A stretch of 64,000 bases of DNA from NCBI GenBank assembly GCA_964413535.1, contig CAYPTB010000032.1, forward strand, positions 255,573-319,572, read 5' to 3'. This DNA comes from CAYPTB01 sp964413535. GTDB taxonomy: Bacteria > Planctomycetota > UBA1135 > GCA-002686595. This document shows, piece after piece, positions 56,401 to 64,000 of this stretch. The notes below the pieces were generated by a model. That model was not told the origin of the DNA. It saw nothing but the letters and a program-made list of their open reading frames with translations, and did not search any database. Made by a program: the position numbers and the translations under genes. Each line of letters starts with the position of its first letter. The first letter of the stretch is position 1.

Positions 56401-56752
56401 CCTCATCGTGATTTCCGCAGCAGGATTCCACGTCTCCATGGCCGGGCCCGCAAGTCCAGGGGAGGGAACACGCGGTTGGCTCGCTACCAGCGGCACGTTG
56501 CCCGAGCATCTGGAACTCCAGCGAAAGGGCCGGGGAAGCCGCGCTCGAGAGCTGTTCGCCCGGGACATCCACACGATCGAAGTCGTGTTGCGGCGGCGAT
56601 CCGGACGAGCCTCGGTCTCGATCGACGGCTCTCCCAGCGAAGTCATGATCGTGAAACCGCCGCGCGAATCGTCGCCGCTCTCCGTTGTCGAGATCCGAGC
56701 GACGGGAGGGCTTCGTCTTCTACGCGCGGAAGTCGAGGGAGACGTTCCGTAG
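53378..56752 (+). CDS. Transmembrane Ser/Thr protein kinase with large extracytoplasmic domain
   Basis: A 1124-residue protein. The kinase domain (~39-300) has a Gly loop GLIAQGATGTVYRA, Lys68 in VALKVL, HRDIKPANIL (catalytic D162), DLG at 180-182 in place of DFG, and GTLGTPHYISPEQA. One transmembrane helix follows (~321-344, VLMAVAGVVGLLVLVGMLLWL). The remaining ~775 residues, outside the membrane, are mostly charged helices and coiled coil, ending with a ~200-residue beta-rich domain (~915-1124) resembling a ConA-like/LamG fold. ATG 53378 overlaps the regulator gene by 38 bases; TTG at 53408 would overlap by 8. Likely senses an envelope signal and phosphorylates targets such as the FHA regulator. 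Confidence 0.92.
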   Translation: MGTKSPPRIPLADDAGAARQPAGSHRPRIVRGSPEIPGYRIVGLIAQGATGTVYRARQLAVDREVALKVLHPEVGEKKRLVRRLQREARTTARLAHPHIVSAIDMGEVDGLWWFAMELVDGPSLALKLRQAGSLPEREALRLFIPLCEALVHMWEHRVVHRDIKPANILIDDTGGARLADLGLAFMEGDPVLTAQGGTLGTPHYISPEQACDPSSVDFRADIWSFGATLFHVVCGVPPFGGGSLAEILAGVLHSRVPDPHALNPALSRGMTLVLRKCLSRDLGLRYASPRELLWDLERIRERRAPRIDARALEPVHRDPRPMHVLMAVAGVVGLLVLVGMLLWLRRDREGSGRSSGAPTLELEEGIQHLYQAARQDPKLLATAIEDLAGYALTAPTDFRLVLQDMASKLEADLRRELRALHSEHEARVSSMVAARDFTGANAALGASIESKLRERTGFTSTSLPEQTGRAHRDWLGELRKGVEQAARADVDGLRRAAEDRLEQFVLPDVDRLVANRRWSSAMERISMDPVQLVEESGLSSQGVPRELLEDALASVGSRMSVRRDAIIDSWTGVDAELARWVERRAETLAEELNTRRLVHGAAFELEQAFARKLEDELIAREEILAPERAAVSRELGRRGAELSEIEDALLAADMEKRFELLSDVFGPLYKQRDYATLLAVWRDLRDEVESLPGEPQRPWRERMERRLAIVIREADLLDDLLARAATRVEELAGSELEFHFGNIRIRGVVELSAAPSQASFRIRSRGTIHDVVLREIASRDLLELAGIGDGTRDLPIDRLQRALLHFHDGNPHSALAALRSGPVPDDGEDALLSADLKDRALGALEVQREVQKDRLVMARELFEVVDSPRQGTYQISAVERLLDEFSDLAIVRDRMKELRERRDLLLAPRPRPRESDYLEAFGPTAVEMHGERVRLVFDFAGDGGGGVWERGSWTNDGEGWLPVVGEEPGGSRTIQGGPRLALRRRSAELDPKDELALRIQFDTPSPLGLIVISAAGFHVSMAGPASPGEGTRGWLATSGTLPEHLELQRKGRGSRARELFARDIHTIEVVLRRRSGRASVSIDGSPSEVMIVKPPRESSPLSVVEIRATGGLRLLRAEVEGDVP

Positions 56753-56763
56753 CTCCATCCGGA

Positions 56764-57378
56764 TCAAGAGCGCCCCTCTTCCGCAGCCAATCGGTCGAGA
56801 ATGCGGAGGGCGCGGTCGAGACACGTCGAGTCCAGGAGGTCTCCGGCTGCTCCCAAGGCGCTACGCAGGTCAGCGGCAGTCGCTCCGCACCGAATGGCAC
56901 CACGGGAGTGGCTGATGAGTTGCCGATCCTGACCCAGTGCGGCAAGGGCGGCAACCGCCAGGATCTCGCGGCGGGCCGGCTCCAGACCGCCTCGAGCCAG
57001 GACGCGGCCATAGGCGTGTTCTTCGATCCACCTGGCGAAGTCCGCGTGATGGGATTCGAGGGTGAGACGAACGGACTCGGATCGATCGGCATAGATCCGC
57101 TCGAAGAGCGCTCGACCCGAAGCGCCGTCCCTGACAGGGAGCTCGAACTCGAGGGGCTCGGGCACTCCGAGGCCGCCGGCTTCTTCGAGAACGCCGTAGG
57201 CCTCGATCAACCGCGGAAAGCCTGCGAACAGGTGCGTTTGCAGGACGGCCTCCCTCCAGGCGCGGTCTGGTTCGCCCGGACCCGCTCCAGCGCGTACCTC
57301 CCGAACGACGTCCCAGCGTCCTTGGACGATGGCGACCACCAGCCTCGACAGGCGGCGGTTGGTTGCGCTGATCTCCAT
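56764..57378 (-). CDS. Carboxymuconolactone decarboxylase/AhpD-like protein
   Basis: A 204-residue protein. The C-terminal ~95 residues match the CMD family: RREILAVAALAALGQDRQLI then SHSRGAIRCGATAADLRSAL. The AhpD CxxC pair is absent, so peroxidase activity is unlikely; the pattern fits the decarboxylase-type subgroup. The N-terminal ~90 residues form a second all-helical unit (WREAVLQTHLFAGFPRLIEA), itself CMD-like, so the protein may be a two-unit version of the fold. Convergent with the kinase gene. Function unknown. Confidence 0.75.
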   Translation of the reverse strand: MEISATNRRLSRLVVAIVQGRWDVVREVRAGAGPGEPDRAWREAVLQTHLFAGFPRLIEAYGVLEEAGGLGVPEPLEFELPVRDGASGRALFERIYADRSESVRLTLESHHADFARWIEEHAYGRVLARGGLEPARREILAVAALAALGQDRQLISHSRGAIRCGATAADLRSALGAAGDLLDSTCLDRALRILDRLAAEEGRS

Positions 57379-57544
57379 GGGGCGATTCTAGGACCCATCG
57401 ATCCGGGCGCCGTTGGGTTTGGTAGGGCGGGCGACCCCACCCTGAGCCTCCATGTCCGGGTCGAGTATCATCACCCCGACGGGCTCCGGGCAGGAGGTCG
57501 GTAGGGACCGGTCTTCGGCGTGATCCGAGCCCTGCGCAACCGCC

Positions 57545-57573
57545 TTGAGTGCTTGTTGACAGGTACTTATGCT
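57545..57573 (+). promoter_or_regulatory. Sigma70-type promoter candidate for the SurA-like gene
   Basis: TTGAGT (57545-57550), a 17-base spacer and TATGCT (57568-57573), about 110 bases before the ATG at 57684. It lies in the 305-base gap after the divergent CMD gene; nothing else was recognised in that gap. Confidence 0.45.
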
Positions 57574-57683
57574 GCTCGCAGGGATCGACCGCGTCCCAGG
57601 TCCAGCATGGTCTCGACGCGACCGTAGACCCCGCCAACCGATCGCACCCCAGCACCTCTTCTCTCGTCCGCGCGACTCATCCC

Positions 57684-59597
57684 ATGAAGCAGTTCTTGAT
57701 CGTCCTTCTTGCCACGGCCGCTGTCTTCGTTGGTTGGAGAGTCTACAGCGGGCCTTCGAGCGCCCCTGACTCGAAGTCGAGCCGCCGCGAACTGGCGCCG
57801 ACCCGGCCACCGAAGGATCAGCGTCCGAAGACGGGCGGCCGGACGCCAAGAGGCAAGGCCTCCGAAGGCGTCAAAGTCGAAGTGTTCGACCCCGATACGG
57901 CTGATCAGAGCCAGAAGTTGTTGGAGGAGCGGCTGGCGGAGGAAGGCTCTTGGACTCAGTTCGTCCAGGAGGCCGATACGGTCAGGCTCGAGGATGCATG
58001 GCACTTCGACTTCGGAAACGTCGACTACGACGCTCCGGTCCTGACTGTGGTCGAGAGTCCAAGTGGTGTCCGAGTAGAGGTCACCCAAAACGATTGGCGA
58101 CGCTACTTGTGCCTCACCCTGGCCTCGTCCCTCGTTCGTACAGAACTCCTTGCGAAGCGCGGGCGAGTCGTGGCCGAATCGTTCGGAGAGACCTACGGAT
58201 TCAGCGACGATGAATGGGCCTTGTTGGAGAATGCGCTCGCCAAGTCCAAGGGGAGGACGGTCGACGAATATCGATTCGAGGCTGGTCAAACTTATGGCCT
58301 TCCCGAAGAAGCGGCAATGCTCGTGAAGCGCCACTCAATGGAGGGGATCATGGCGCACCTGCCGCGTGTGAGCGATGCCAGTCAGTTGCCGCAATTCACC
58401 CGCAAGATCATCGAAGATCCTGAGGATCGACCCGTTCTGATGACCGTTGCGGCAGGTATTCGCGAGGGTCGGAAGAACATACACGATCCGGATGAAGCTG
58501 CGGCGCTCGCCGGAATGATCGAGACCGGTTTCGTCATGTTCACTCGATCCATGCCGGACTATGAATTCCAGACCACCTGGTCCTTCTTGGACGGTGAGAT
58601 GCCGTCGAATGGCGTTGCCGCATGCGTCCTGGGAGAGATCCAGACGGAGGAACTGCAGCCGCCGTGGCTCCAGCCGGGCGAGATCGCCTATGTGACCGTG
58701 GATGAAGTCTGGCCGCATGTGCCCGATCTCTCGGACGATCAGCGGGGGGTTACGAGCGATCAGAGAGAGGGACTGCTGCGGGAGCTCATTTGGTTCATGG
58801 TCTTACGGGGTGAGTTGGAGCAATTAGGTCATCTGAACACTCCCGAGGAGACTTGGTCGATCTACGCCGATGAATACACACGGCGTAACAGGGGAATTTT
58901 GAACCTCTCCGCTCACAGCTCTGCCGTCGCGCGATTCCCGAGCACGTATCACTATCGGGCTTTCTCTGGCGTCTTCTGGTCCTTCAAGGAGCACCAAGAG
59001 AAGGGATGGGACGCGGAAGAGAATCTACGTGCCTTCTACGACAGGAATAGGGTCTTCATCGAAGCTTGGACGCAGGCTGTGGAGGTGATCCTGTTTCCTG
59101 CGATGAAATTCGAGGATGGACTCGACCTTGACTGGGAGGAGGCTCATCGAATTGCCGAAGAATCTCGGGCACGGGTACTTGCCGGCGAGGAGGACTTCAC
59201 GGAAATGCGAAATCGGCTACACTCGGAGCTACGGGAACGCCTAATCAAGTTGGGGCTCCACGAAGTCGCACAAAAATTCGATGAAGCATTCCAGAACGGA
59301 ATGTTGGCCGGGAGAATGTCGGTCATCGAGCGAAGTCTCTCCGAAAGCCCGTTCGAGTTCATGATCGATACGGCGAGTGTCACACGCAATGCGGTCGCCC
59401 GGTTGGATCCAGGCGAGATCAGCCCCGTTTGGCGAGTGCCCAACGGCTACGCCATTCTGCGAGTTCACGGTGTAACGGCTGCGGACCTGGAAGGAACTTT
59501 CGAAGACAACAAGGGCGAAACCAGGAACGAGTACAGTCGTGCGCACTTCCGCAAGTGGGCAAACGACATCCTCAGGAATTCGAAGCTCTCGAATTGA
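57684..59597 (+). CDS. Membrane-anchored SurA/parvulin-like protein
   Basis: A 637-residue exported or inner-membrane-anchored protein. Residues 1-20 form one hydrophobic helix (FLIVLLATAAVFVGW), followed by a Pro/Arg/Lys-rich linker. Long helical regions follow. Near the C-terminus, LDPGEISPVWRVPNGYAILRV has the usual end of a parvulin domain, and EDFTEMRNRLHSE resembles its start, but the active-site region is degenerate. It is probably a periplasmic chaperone or folding factor related to the tandem parvulin at 29.5 kb. Base composition appears less GC-rich than neighbouring genes. Convergent with psd, overlapping by 26 bases. Confidence 0.65.
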   Translation: MKQFLIVLLATAAVFVGWRVYSGPSSAPDSKSSRRELAPTRPPKDQRPKTGGRTPRGKASEGVKVEVFDPDTADQSQKLLEERLAEEGSWTQFVQEADTVRLEDAWHFDFGNVDYDAPVLTVVESPSGVRVEVTQNDWRRYLCLTLASSLVRTELLAKRGRVVAESFGETYGFSDDEWALLENALAKSKGRTVDEYRFEAGQTYGLPEEAAMLVKRHSMEGIMAHLPRVSDASQLPQFTRKIIEDPEDRPVLMTVAAGIREGRKNIHDPDEAAALAGMIETGFVMFTRSMPDYEFQTTWSFLDGEMPSNGVAACVLGEIQTEELQPPWLQPGEIAYVTVDEVWPHVPDLSDDQRGVTSDQREGLLRELIWFMVLRGELEQLGHLNTPEETWSIYADEYTRRNRGILNLSAHSSAVARFPSTYHYRAFSGVFWSFKEHQEKGWDAEENLRAFYDRNRVFIEAWTQAVEVILFPAMKFEDGLDLDWEEAHRIAEESRARVLAGEEDFTEMRNRLHSELRERLIKLGLHEVAQKFDEAFQNGMLAGRMSVIERSLSESPFEFMIDTASVTRNAVARLDPGEISPVWRVPNGYAILRVHGVTAADLEGTFEDNKGETRNEYSRAHFRKWANDILRNSKLSN

Positions 59598-60450
59598 GTC
59601 CATGCAGTAGGCTTGCTGGTGCGCGTGCGAGGGAATTCCCCATGCGGATGGGAAGGCCGACCGAAAGTGTTGGTATTGGATCAACGGACTTGGGCAGGAG
59701 AGCGACCACCGTCGATCCCATTTCGAACCGAGCGAACTCGTCGCCCTGTCTGAATCGCAGAGCGTTCGACAGGGACCCTTGGTAGGGGACCCCGACGATT
59801 CGAATCCGCCCGACATTGAGGGCCCCCACGAGGACCAGGAAGAGAGGCCCGAATCGAGTCTCGAGGTGTAGGACTGCCCGCTCGTTGCCAGCCAGAACCC
59901 CAGGACGACCCGCCAAGACCCTGGGACGAACCGAGTAGCGTGTGCCGTCTATCCACTTCACACCGACCAGGTCGGCATCAGTTGGTGCATGGATGCGGTG
60001 ATAGTCTCGTGGCGCCAAGTAGAGCGTGATGGCCAAGCCTCCCTCGAGGTCGATTTCGCTTCCCATGCCTGCCAGCATGTCGCGCACGGCATAGGAACGC
60101 CCCTTGGCTTGGAGGATTTGCCCGTCGGCGACTGCATCGAGCGCTTGAAGAACTCCGTCGACTGGAGCGGCAATCAGGCCAGGATCGTCGGGAAACCTCC
60201 TTTCACCGGCAGACAGCCGGCGCACGAAGAACGCTCCCAGCGAACAATGGGCTTCGATGGGGAGCAGAACCGCAGACAAGTCGCTTCCAGTAGTGGCCGC
60301 CCATGCCCTGAAGACGGCAGAGCGCAGGCCTCGAGGTACTCGCAGATCCGCCAGATTTCCCAGGGCCCGCGACATGGCGACCCGAAAGGGTGTACGGGCT
60401 TCTTTGATATTTAGGATCTTCGGCGAGGCCTGGTTGCTCGTAGTCGTCAT
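59572..60450 (-). CDS. psd: Phosphatidylserine decarboxylase proenzyme
   Basis: A 292-residue proenzyme. The pyruvoyl-forming Ser lies in FEMGSTVVALL (an LGST-type motif, here MGST), and the Asp and His of the triad are in IAAPVDGVLQAL and APRDYHRIHAP. Self-cleavage at the Gly-Ser bond would give an alpha chain of ~45 residues. The enzyme makes phosphatidylethanolamine at the inner membrane. ATG 60450 (MTTTSNQASP) was chosen over an upstream ATG with non-conserved sequence. A hydrophobic helix LFLVLVGALNVGRIRIV is the conserved segment before the active site. Confidence 0.92.
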   Translation of the reverse strand: MTTTSNQASPKILNIKEARTPFRVAMSRALGNLADLRVPRGLRSAVFRAWAATTGSDLSAVLLPIEAHCSLGAFFVRRLSAGERRFPDDPGLIAAPVDGVLQALDAVADGQILQAKGRSYAVRDMLAGMGSEIDLEGGLAITLYLAPRDYHRIHAPTDADLVGVKWIDGTRYSVRPRVLAGRPGVLAGNERAVLHLETRFGPLFLVLVGALNVGRIRIVGVPYQGSLSNALRFRQGDEFARFEMGSTVVALLPKSVDPIPTLSVGLPIRMGNSLARAPASLLHGLNSRASNS

Positions 60451-61243
60451 CGCTACAGGTGCGAGGTGATGAGGAGAACGCGAGCGCGCCGAGTCGTCAT
60501 CCGCTTCCGCACGCAGACAGACTCGAGCCCACTCAGCATGCATTGGACCCGAGATACCCAGGTGCAAGACGGAGGACGCGGGGTGCTACAAGCGCATCTT
60601 GCTGGAATCGGAGGCGATCGAGGGGCTGGTGCCCGTCTTTCTCGACGGCAAGGAGTGCCTCGGTGTTCGTGATCGACGTGATCCATTGCGACGTCCACGG
60701 CCATCTTGAAGAGCGCTGCTTCCGACGTCTACTCCTACCGCTCTTGCGATTCTCCCGCTGTGCAGCGTCGCGCGGGTGAGCTCTTGCTTTGCGCTCGACT
60801 GCGAAGTTCGGGGAACCCCACGTGGCCGGGAGCCTGTGGAGTTCGAGCCCAGCGCGGCGCTCCCAGGGCAGCGCTGGGTTCATGGGGGAGCGACCACAGG
60901 AATCGTGTCGAATACTCGCCTCGCAACGGTCGTCGCGATCGACCTGCGTTCTCTGCCCCGCGCGCATCTGATGATCGCTCGTGAGGTTTGGGCGTCGGAG
61001 GCTGGCGTCTCGTCGACGGTCGGGGCGGTGCGCGACGACTCGAAATCGATCGGCGAGAGGCAAGCGAACATCGGCACGCTGGCGTTTGCAGCGGACCTAG
61101 ATGAATTCGAGGGACGCTTGCCCTGGCCGCGAGCGCGTTCGGTAGTGCTCGCGCACACGTTGGGGAGCTGCTCGAGCCTGCATTGGAAGCGGGACTGCGT
61201 ACTCTGCCGCCTATGCGATTCTCGAGCAGAAACCGGCTCGACG
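60451..61243. other. Gene-poor region, possible gene remnant
   Basis: About 790 bases with no complete gene I accept. One + strand stretch (frame of 60587) reads protein-like without a start: CYKRILLESEAIEGLVPVFL, then DGKECLGVRD, ending at TGA 60707-60709. A neighbouring frame continues FVIDVIHCDVHGHLEE, as if a frameshift had broken a gene. Longer frames (60776-61285 + and 60533-61063 -) are compositionally atypical. It could be a decayed gene or a promoter region for psd. Confidence 0.35.
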
Positions 61244-61280
61244 AAAAAGCCCGGCCCGGTCACGAGGACCGGGCCGGGCT
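61244..61280 (-). terminator. Rho-independent terminator of the large secreted protein gene
   Basis: Perfect 14-base arms AGCCCGGCCCGGTC (61248-61261) and GACCGGGCCGGGCT (61267-61280) with a 5-base loop. Read on the minus strand the stem is followed by a run of T (61247-61244), 24 bases after the stop of the gene ending at 61305. Confidence 0.95.
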
Positions 61281-61304
61281 CCTAAGTTGTCTCGTCTCCG
61301 AGGC

Positions 61305-63629
61305 CTACTGGAACGAGATGCGCAGCGAGTTCGCGACTTCGTTGACGGCGAGAGTCGGCGAGCCGCCCGTGCAGTTGTCGAAGGCAATGCTCTGCCCGGC
61401 GATGTTCAAACCGGCACCGGCGAGCGAGGCGTCGGGGAAACCGACGAAGATTTGAGTCCCACCGGGGGCGGGCTTGAGGTCCGCTTGGCCAGAGGTCTCG
61501 GGTTCCCACATCCCCTGGAAGAGGGAGGAGAAGAAGGGGAAGATGTTTCCACCGTAGTCCAGGGGACCATCGGCGAAGAAATCGTCCGACGGGCTGAACC
61601 GGGTCGAGAAGGTCATGAAGGAGTCAGACAGGAGGGCGGTGAAGAGCGGGTCTCCCGTGATGAATCCCAGCGGAACGGTCTGAACCCCTTGCTTCACGTT
61701 CGCCGACAAGCCGAACGCGTGAGCCGGCTGACCCTGGGTGTGCTCGTCTCCCGCAGGTCCAGCCGGCGGCTTGGCAAGATATCCCCACGAACCCGGAACT
61801 TGCGGGTGCTTGACGGTCGTGGAGAAGAGCCCTGTCGGCAGGTGGATCGTGTAGAGGAAGAGTTCCATGGCGTTGAACTTGCACGCCCTGCTCGTGAGCG
61901 TAGGTCCACCGGCCGTAATCTTGCCGCCGAACCCGATACTCGTATCGAGAGCGGAGGGGTTGGCGAAGTACGCGCCCAACGGGGTGCCGGTGAAAGTCGG
62001 ACCCGTGGTCGGAGTCACGTAGTTGCCGACCTTCGCATAGATGTTGAACACCGCTTCGGCGCCCGTCTCGTGGTCGATCGCGATGATGTCGATCTTGGAG
62101 AGGGGAGCGCTCGTGATGCGCCAGTCCGGACCACCGGAGCCCGTGAAGAGCATGAAGTTCGCGCCGAGAGCGGCGAAGTTGCTGCCGTCCATGCCTTCCA
62201 TCCGAGCGGTCTGAACGCCGGGGAGGGTCGTGAAGGGCGTGGCCATACCCCAGAATCCGAGGGTGTTGGCGGTACCGGCGGGACCATTGGGACGCGGGGT
62301 GTGGCCGGCGCCCTTGGCGGTGATGCTGGGTCGCATGCCCAGGGGAGTCTTCTCGAAGTTGTGGTGGGCCCACAACTTCGGAGTGGCGAATGCAAGCTGG
62401 CCAGCGAATTCCATGCGGCCGTTGCGGAAGGACGGCGTCGTGGGCTGCTGGTTGGCGGGGAAGAGGAGGCCAGGAGGCGCGGTTCCAGTGATGAAACCAC
62501 CCGCGACGGCGAAGATCCGCGAGCCGGAGACCCGGTTGGTGGATCCGGCATCGTTCGGGACGGCTCCACCGCCGAACAGGTCGAGACCCATGTTGCCGTT
62601 GCCGTTCGTCACGCCTCCCGTTCCGATGTATCCGAGACCGGAGCTCGGTCCCGTCGGAACGAGCAGCGGAGTGATGCCTGTGAACTCGCTGGTGGAGGCT
62701 AGGTAGTACTGAATGTTGGCCGTGTTGCCCGCGTTGATCGGCGCCTGCACCTCGAAGATCACGTTCGCGAGGAGCGGAGACACGGGGCCCGCCATGGTCG
62801 GGCCACCCGTACCGATGTTCATGGACGGGGCACCGCCGCCCGTGGAGAGTCCCACGGGAATTCCCGGATCCAGGCTGTTGTCACCGATGGTGTTCGGGAT
62901 GAGAGCCGGAGTGGGGCCCCAGGCAAAGGTCAGCTCCCAAATGGCCGGGAAGGGCGCAGCGGCGGCGGCGATGACGCCGGGGATGATGGCCGCGGCGACC
63001 CTGTGACCGCCGGACTCGCCGCTGTGGGGAGTGAGGGCGCCGCCACTGACGAACTGCCCGTGGAAGATGGGACCGAAGCAGGTGTCCGCACCTCGCGCGC
63101 TCGACGTGTGGGCCTGGACCGACATGAGGCCGATCTTCAGGTTTTGGCCGGGAGCGAAGGCCTGGCTCCAGCGGAAGTAGGTGTTCTCCGTCGTGCTGCC
63201 ACCCGGAGCTCCTGTGTCACCATCGAAAGGACCAGGGGTCGAGCCGATCACGGTGGGAGAGGTTCCCGACCAGTTTCGACCACCCTGCGTCACATCGATC
63301 CCGTAGCAGATACGGATCGAGTCACCCGGGCCGCCGAAGTTCGGCGTTCCGATGTTGAAGAACGTCCACATGAAGGGACCGCTCCACAGCCAGTCCAGCC
63401 CCGCCGACGTGTTCGAATGCCAGTAGAAGTCGTAGTCGAAGGGTTCGCCCAGCGCGGCCGCGTTCGCGTTGTTGGGATCGATCTCGAGATTGAACAGGGC
63501 GAACCCCGTCCCAGGTTGCGGCGAGCCGTACCCGCTGGGTGGTCTCGTAAACGTGATCTGGGCGGTCGCGACTCCCGCGAAAGCCACAGTGGCGGACCCG
63601 ACCGCCAGTAACCGGATGAAGCGTTTCAT
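61305..63629 (-). CDS. Large secreted protein of unknown function
   Basis: A 774-residue exported protein; signal peptide MKRFIRLLAVGSATVAFAGV, cleavage likely after ATAQ. The mature part is rich in Gly, Pro, Thr, Asn and Phe with few charged residues, consistent with an all-beta surface or matrix protein. No family is recognised. Very few Cys (e.g. RICYGIDV, DTCFGPIF, RACKFNAM, DNCTGGS). It has one of the few strong Shine-Dalgarno sequences in the window, a promoter with a long leader and a perfect terminator, so strong single-gene expression is likely. Possible surface-layer or appendage component, by inference only. Confidence 0.85.
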   Translation of the reverse strand: MKRFIRLLAVGSATVAFAGVATAQITFTRPPSGYGSPQPGTGFALFNLEIDPNNANAAALGEPFDYDFYWHSNTSAGLDWLWSGPFMWTFFNIGTPNFGGPGDSIRICYGIDVTQGGRNWSGTSPTVIGSTPGPFDGDTGAPGGSTTENTYFRWSQAFAPGQNLKIGLMSVQAHTSSARGADTCFGPIFHGQFVSGGALTPHSGESGGHRVAAAIIPGVIAAAAAPFPAIWELTFAWGPTPALIPNTIGDNSLDPGIPVGLSTGGGAPSMNIGTGGPTMAGPVSPLLANVIFEVQAPINAGNTANIQYYLASTSEFTGITPLLVPTGPSSGLGYIGTGGVTNGNGNMGLDLFGGGAVPNDAGSTNRVSGSRIFAVAGGFITGTAPPGLLFPANQQPTTPSFRNGRMEFAGQLAFATPKLWAHHNFEKTPLGMRPSITAKGAGHTPRPNGPAGTANTLGFWGMATPFTTLPGVQTARMEGMDGSNFAALGANFMLFTGSGGPDWRITSAPLSKIDIIAIDHETGAEAVFNIYAKVGNYVTPTTGPTFTGTPLGAYFANPSALDTSIGFGGKITAGGPTLTSRACKFNAMELFLYTIHLPTGLFSTTVKHPQVPGSWGYLAKPPAGPAGDEHTQGQPAHAFGLSANVKQGVQTVPLGFITGDPLFTALLSDSFMTFSTRFSPSDDFFADGPLDYGGNIFPFFSSLFQGMWEPETSGQADLKPAPGGTQIFVGFPDASLAGAGLNIAGQSIAFDNCTGGSPTLAVNEVANSLRISFQ

Positions 63630-63638
63630 TCCCGAAGA

Positions 63639-63645
63639 ACCTCCT
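63639..63645 (-). promoter_or_regulatory. Strong ribosome binding site
   Basis: AGGAGGT on the minus strand, 9 bases before the ATG at 63629. It fixes the start of the secreted protein gene and stands out because most genes here lack such a motif. Confidence 0.85.
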
Positions 63646-63800
63646 GAAGGTTTGGCCACGTGTCGTCCGGGGCGGAGGGGGTGAGTCGGTTGCCCGGCTC
63701 GCGATCTTGGCCGGTAGATCCCCGGCCCCCGATCCTGGACTGTCCTTTGAACTCTCGCTGAATCCCCAAGCCCCGCGGTGCCTTGCATTCGGCGGTGCCT

Positions 63801-63864
63801 GGGGACGGGGACCTGATCCTCACCCACCGTCCCCTGTCGCCCAGGCGGTCCAGCTAGGGGACGG
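63801..63864 (-). promoter_or_regulatory. Leader with alternative hairpins
   Basis: Three blocks lie in the 5' leader of the secreted protein gene: GGGGACGG at 63801-63808, its complement CCGTCCCC at 63827-63834, and GGGGACGG again at 63857-63864. The middle block can pair perfectly with either flank, giving two mutually exclusive 8-base stems with loops of 18 and 22 bases. This may be a regulatory RNA structure or a repeat without function. Confidence 0.4.
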
Positions 63865-63950
63865 CGCGGAGGACAAGAGAGCGGCAGTCCCCAGCGAACG
63901 GGACCGCCGTCGGCAGCCGAAAAGTCAGGATCCGAAGATCGGACGTGCTC

Positions 63951-63980
63951 AGTCTATCCCCGGTTCCGCGGACCGGTCAA
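63951..63980 (-). promoter_or_regulatory. Sigma70-type promoter candidate for the secreted protein gene
   Basis: On the minus strand TTGACC (63980-63975), an 18-base spacer and TAGACT (63956-63951). Transcription would begin near 63944, leaving a leader of about 315 bases before the ATG at 63629. The remaining bases to the right edge show no gene. Confidence 0.45.
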
Positions 63981-64000
63981 GGGACGCGGCCTCCAAACAG

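Overview
The window is 64 kb of GC-rich (about two thirds G+C by eye), densely coded bacterial chromosome. No tRNA, rRNA, CRISPR array, transposase or phage gene was seen. Gene content points to a Gram-negative-type bacterium, most likely a planctomycete. The clues are lipid A and heptose-core genes, a planctomycete-style RNA polymerase omega subunit, AlkP-superfamily 'sulfatases', an FG-GAP secreted protein, TPR-tailed membrane proteins and a transmembrane Ser/Thr kinase. The taxonomic call is inference. Shine-Dalgarno sequences are rare; instead many start codons overlap the previous stop (GTGA, ATGA or TTGA), implying translational coupling.

Layout. 1-2.3 kb: end of a biotin-dependent acyl-CoA carboxylase operon (carboxyltransferase, biotin carboxylase, biotin carrier). 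2.3-9.6 kb: a membrane TPR protein, dapE-dapD of the succinylase lysine/diaminopimelate route, and transketolase. 9.8-13.3 kb: a fadI-fadJ-like beta-oxidation pair. 13.5-18.7 kb: a patatin-ferredoxin fusion, a site-2 protease, an aldehyde:ferredoxin oxidoreductase with a fused MoaD/ThiS-like tail, and a polyprenyl-phosphate glycosyltransferase. 18.9-31.4 kb: a GT9 glycosyltransferase, a secreted beta-propeller protein, an AlkP-superfamily lipoprotein, a coupled radical SAM/GT2/GT-C-TPR set, and a tandem-duplicated parvulin. 31.9-44.4 kb: a pseudo-receiver, then a tightly packed run of rpoZ, two AlkP-superfamily lipoproteins, lpxK, a lipid A-type acyltransferase, hldD and hldE, followed by a B12-type radical SAM protein, a split hldE pair and a TauE/SafE permease. 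44.5-47.1 kb: two tandem glutamate dehydrogenase paralogues, one without catalytic residues. 47.3-51.1 kb: an LPS-kinase-like protein, two heptosyltransferases and an enoyl-CoA hydratase. 51.4-56.8 kb: an FHA-GAF-sigma54 activator overlapping a transmembrane Ser/Thr kinase. 56.8-63.6 kb: a CMD-family protein, a SurA-like protein, phosphatidylserine decarboxylase, a gene-poor stretch and a large secreted protein with a strong ribosome binding site and a structured leader.

Together much of the window serves the cell envelope: ADP-heptose supply, lipid A phosphorylation and acylation, heptose transfer, PE synthesis, periplasmic folding and surface proteins. Acyl-CoA metabolism and signalling make up most of the rest. 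The most notable items are the AOR-MoaD fusion, the catalytically dead GDH beside an intact one, the patatin-ferredoxin fusion, three AlkP-superfamily lipoproteins with Thr in place of the sulfatase Cys/Ser, and the duplicated ADP-heptose pathway with a radical SAM enzyme between the copies.
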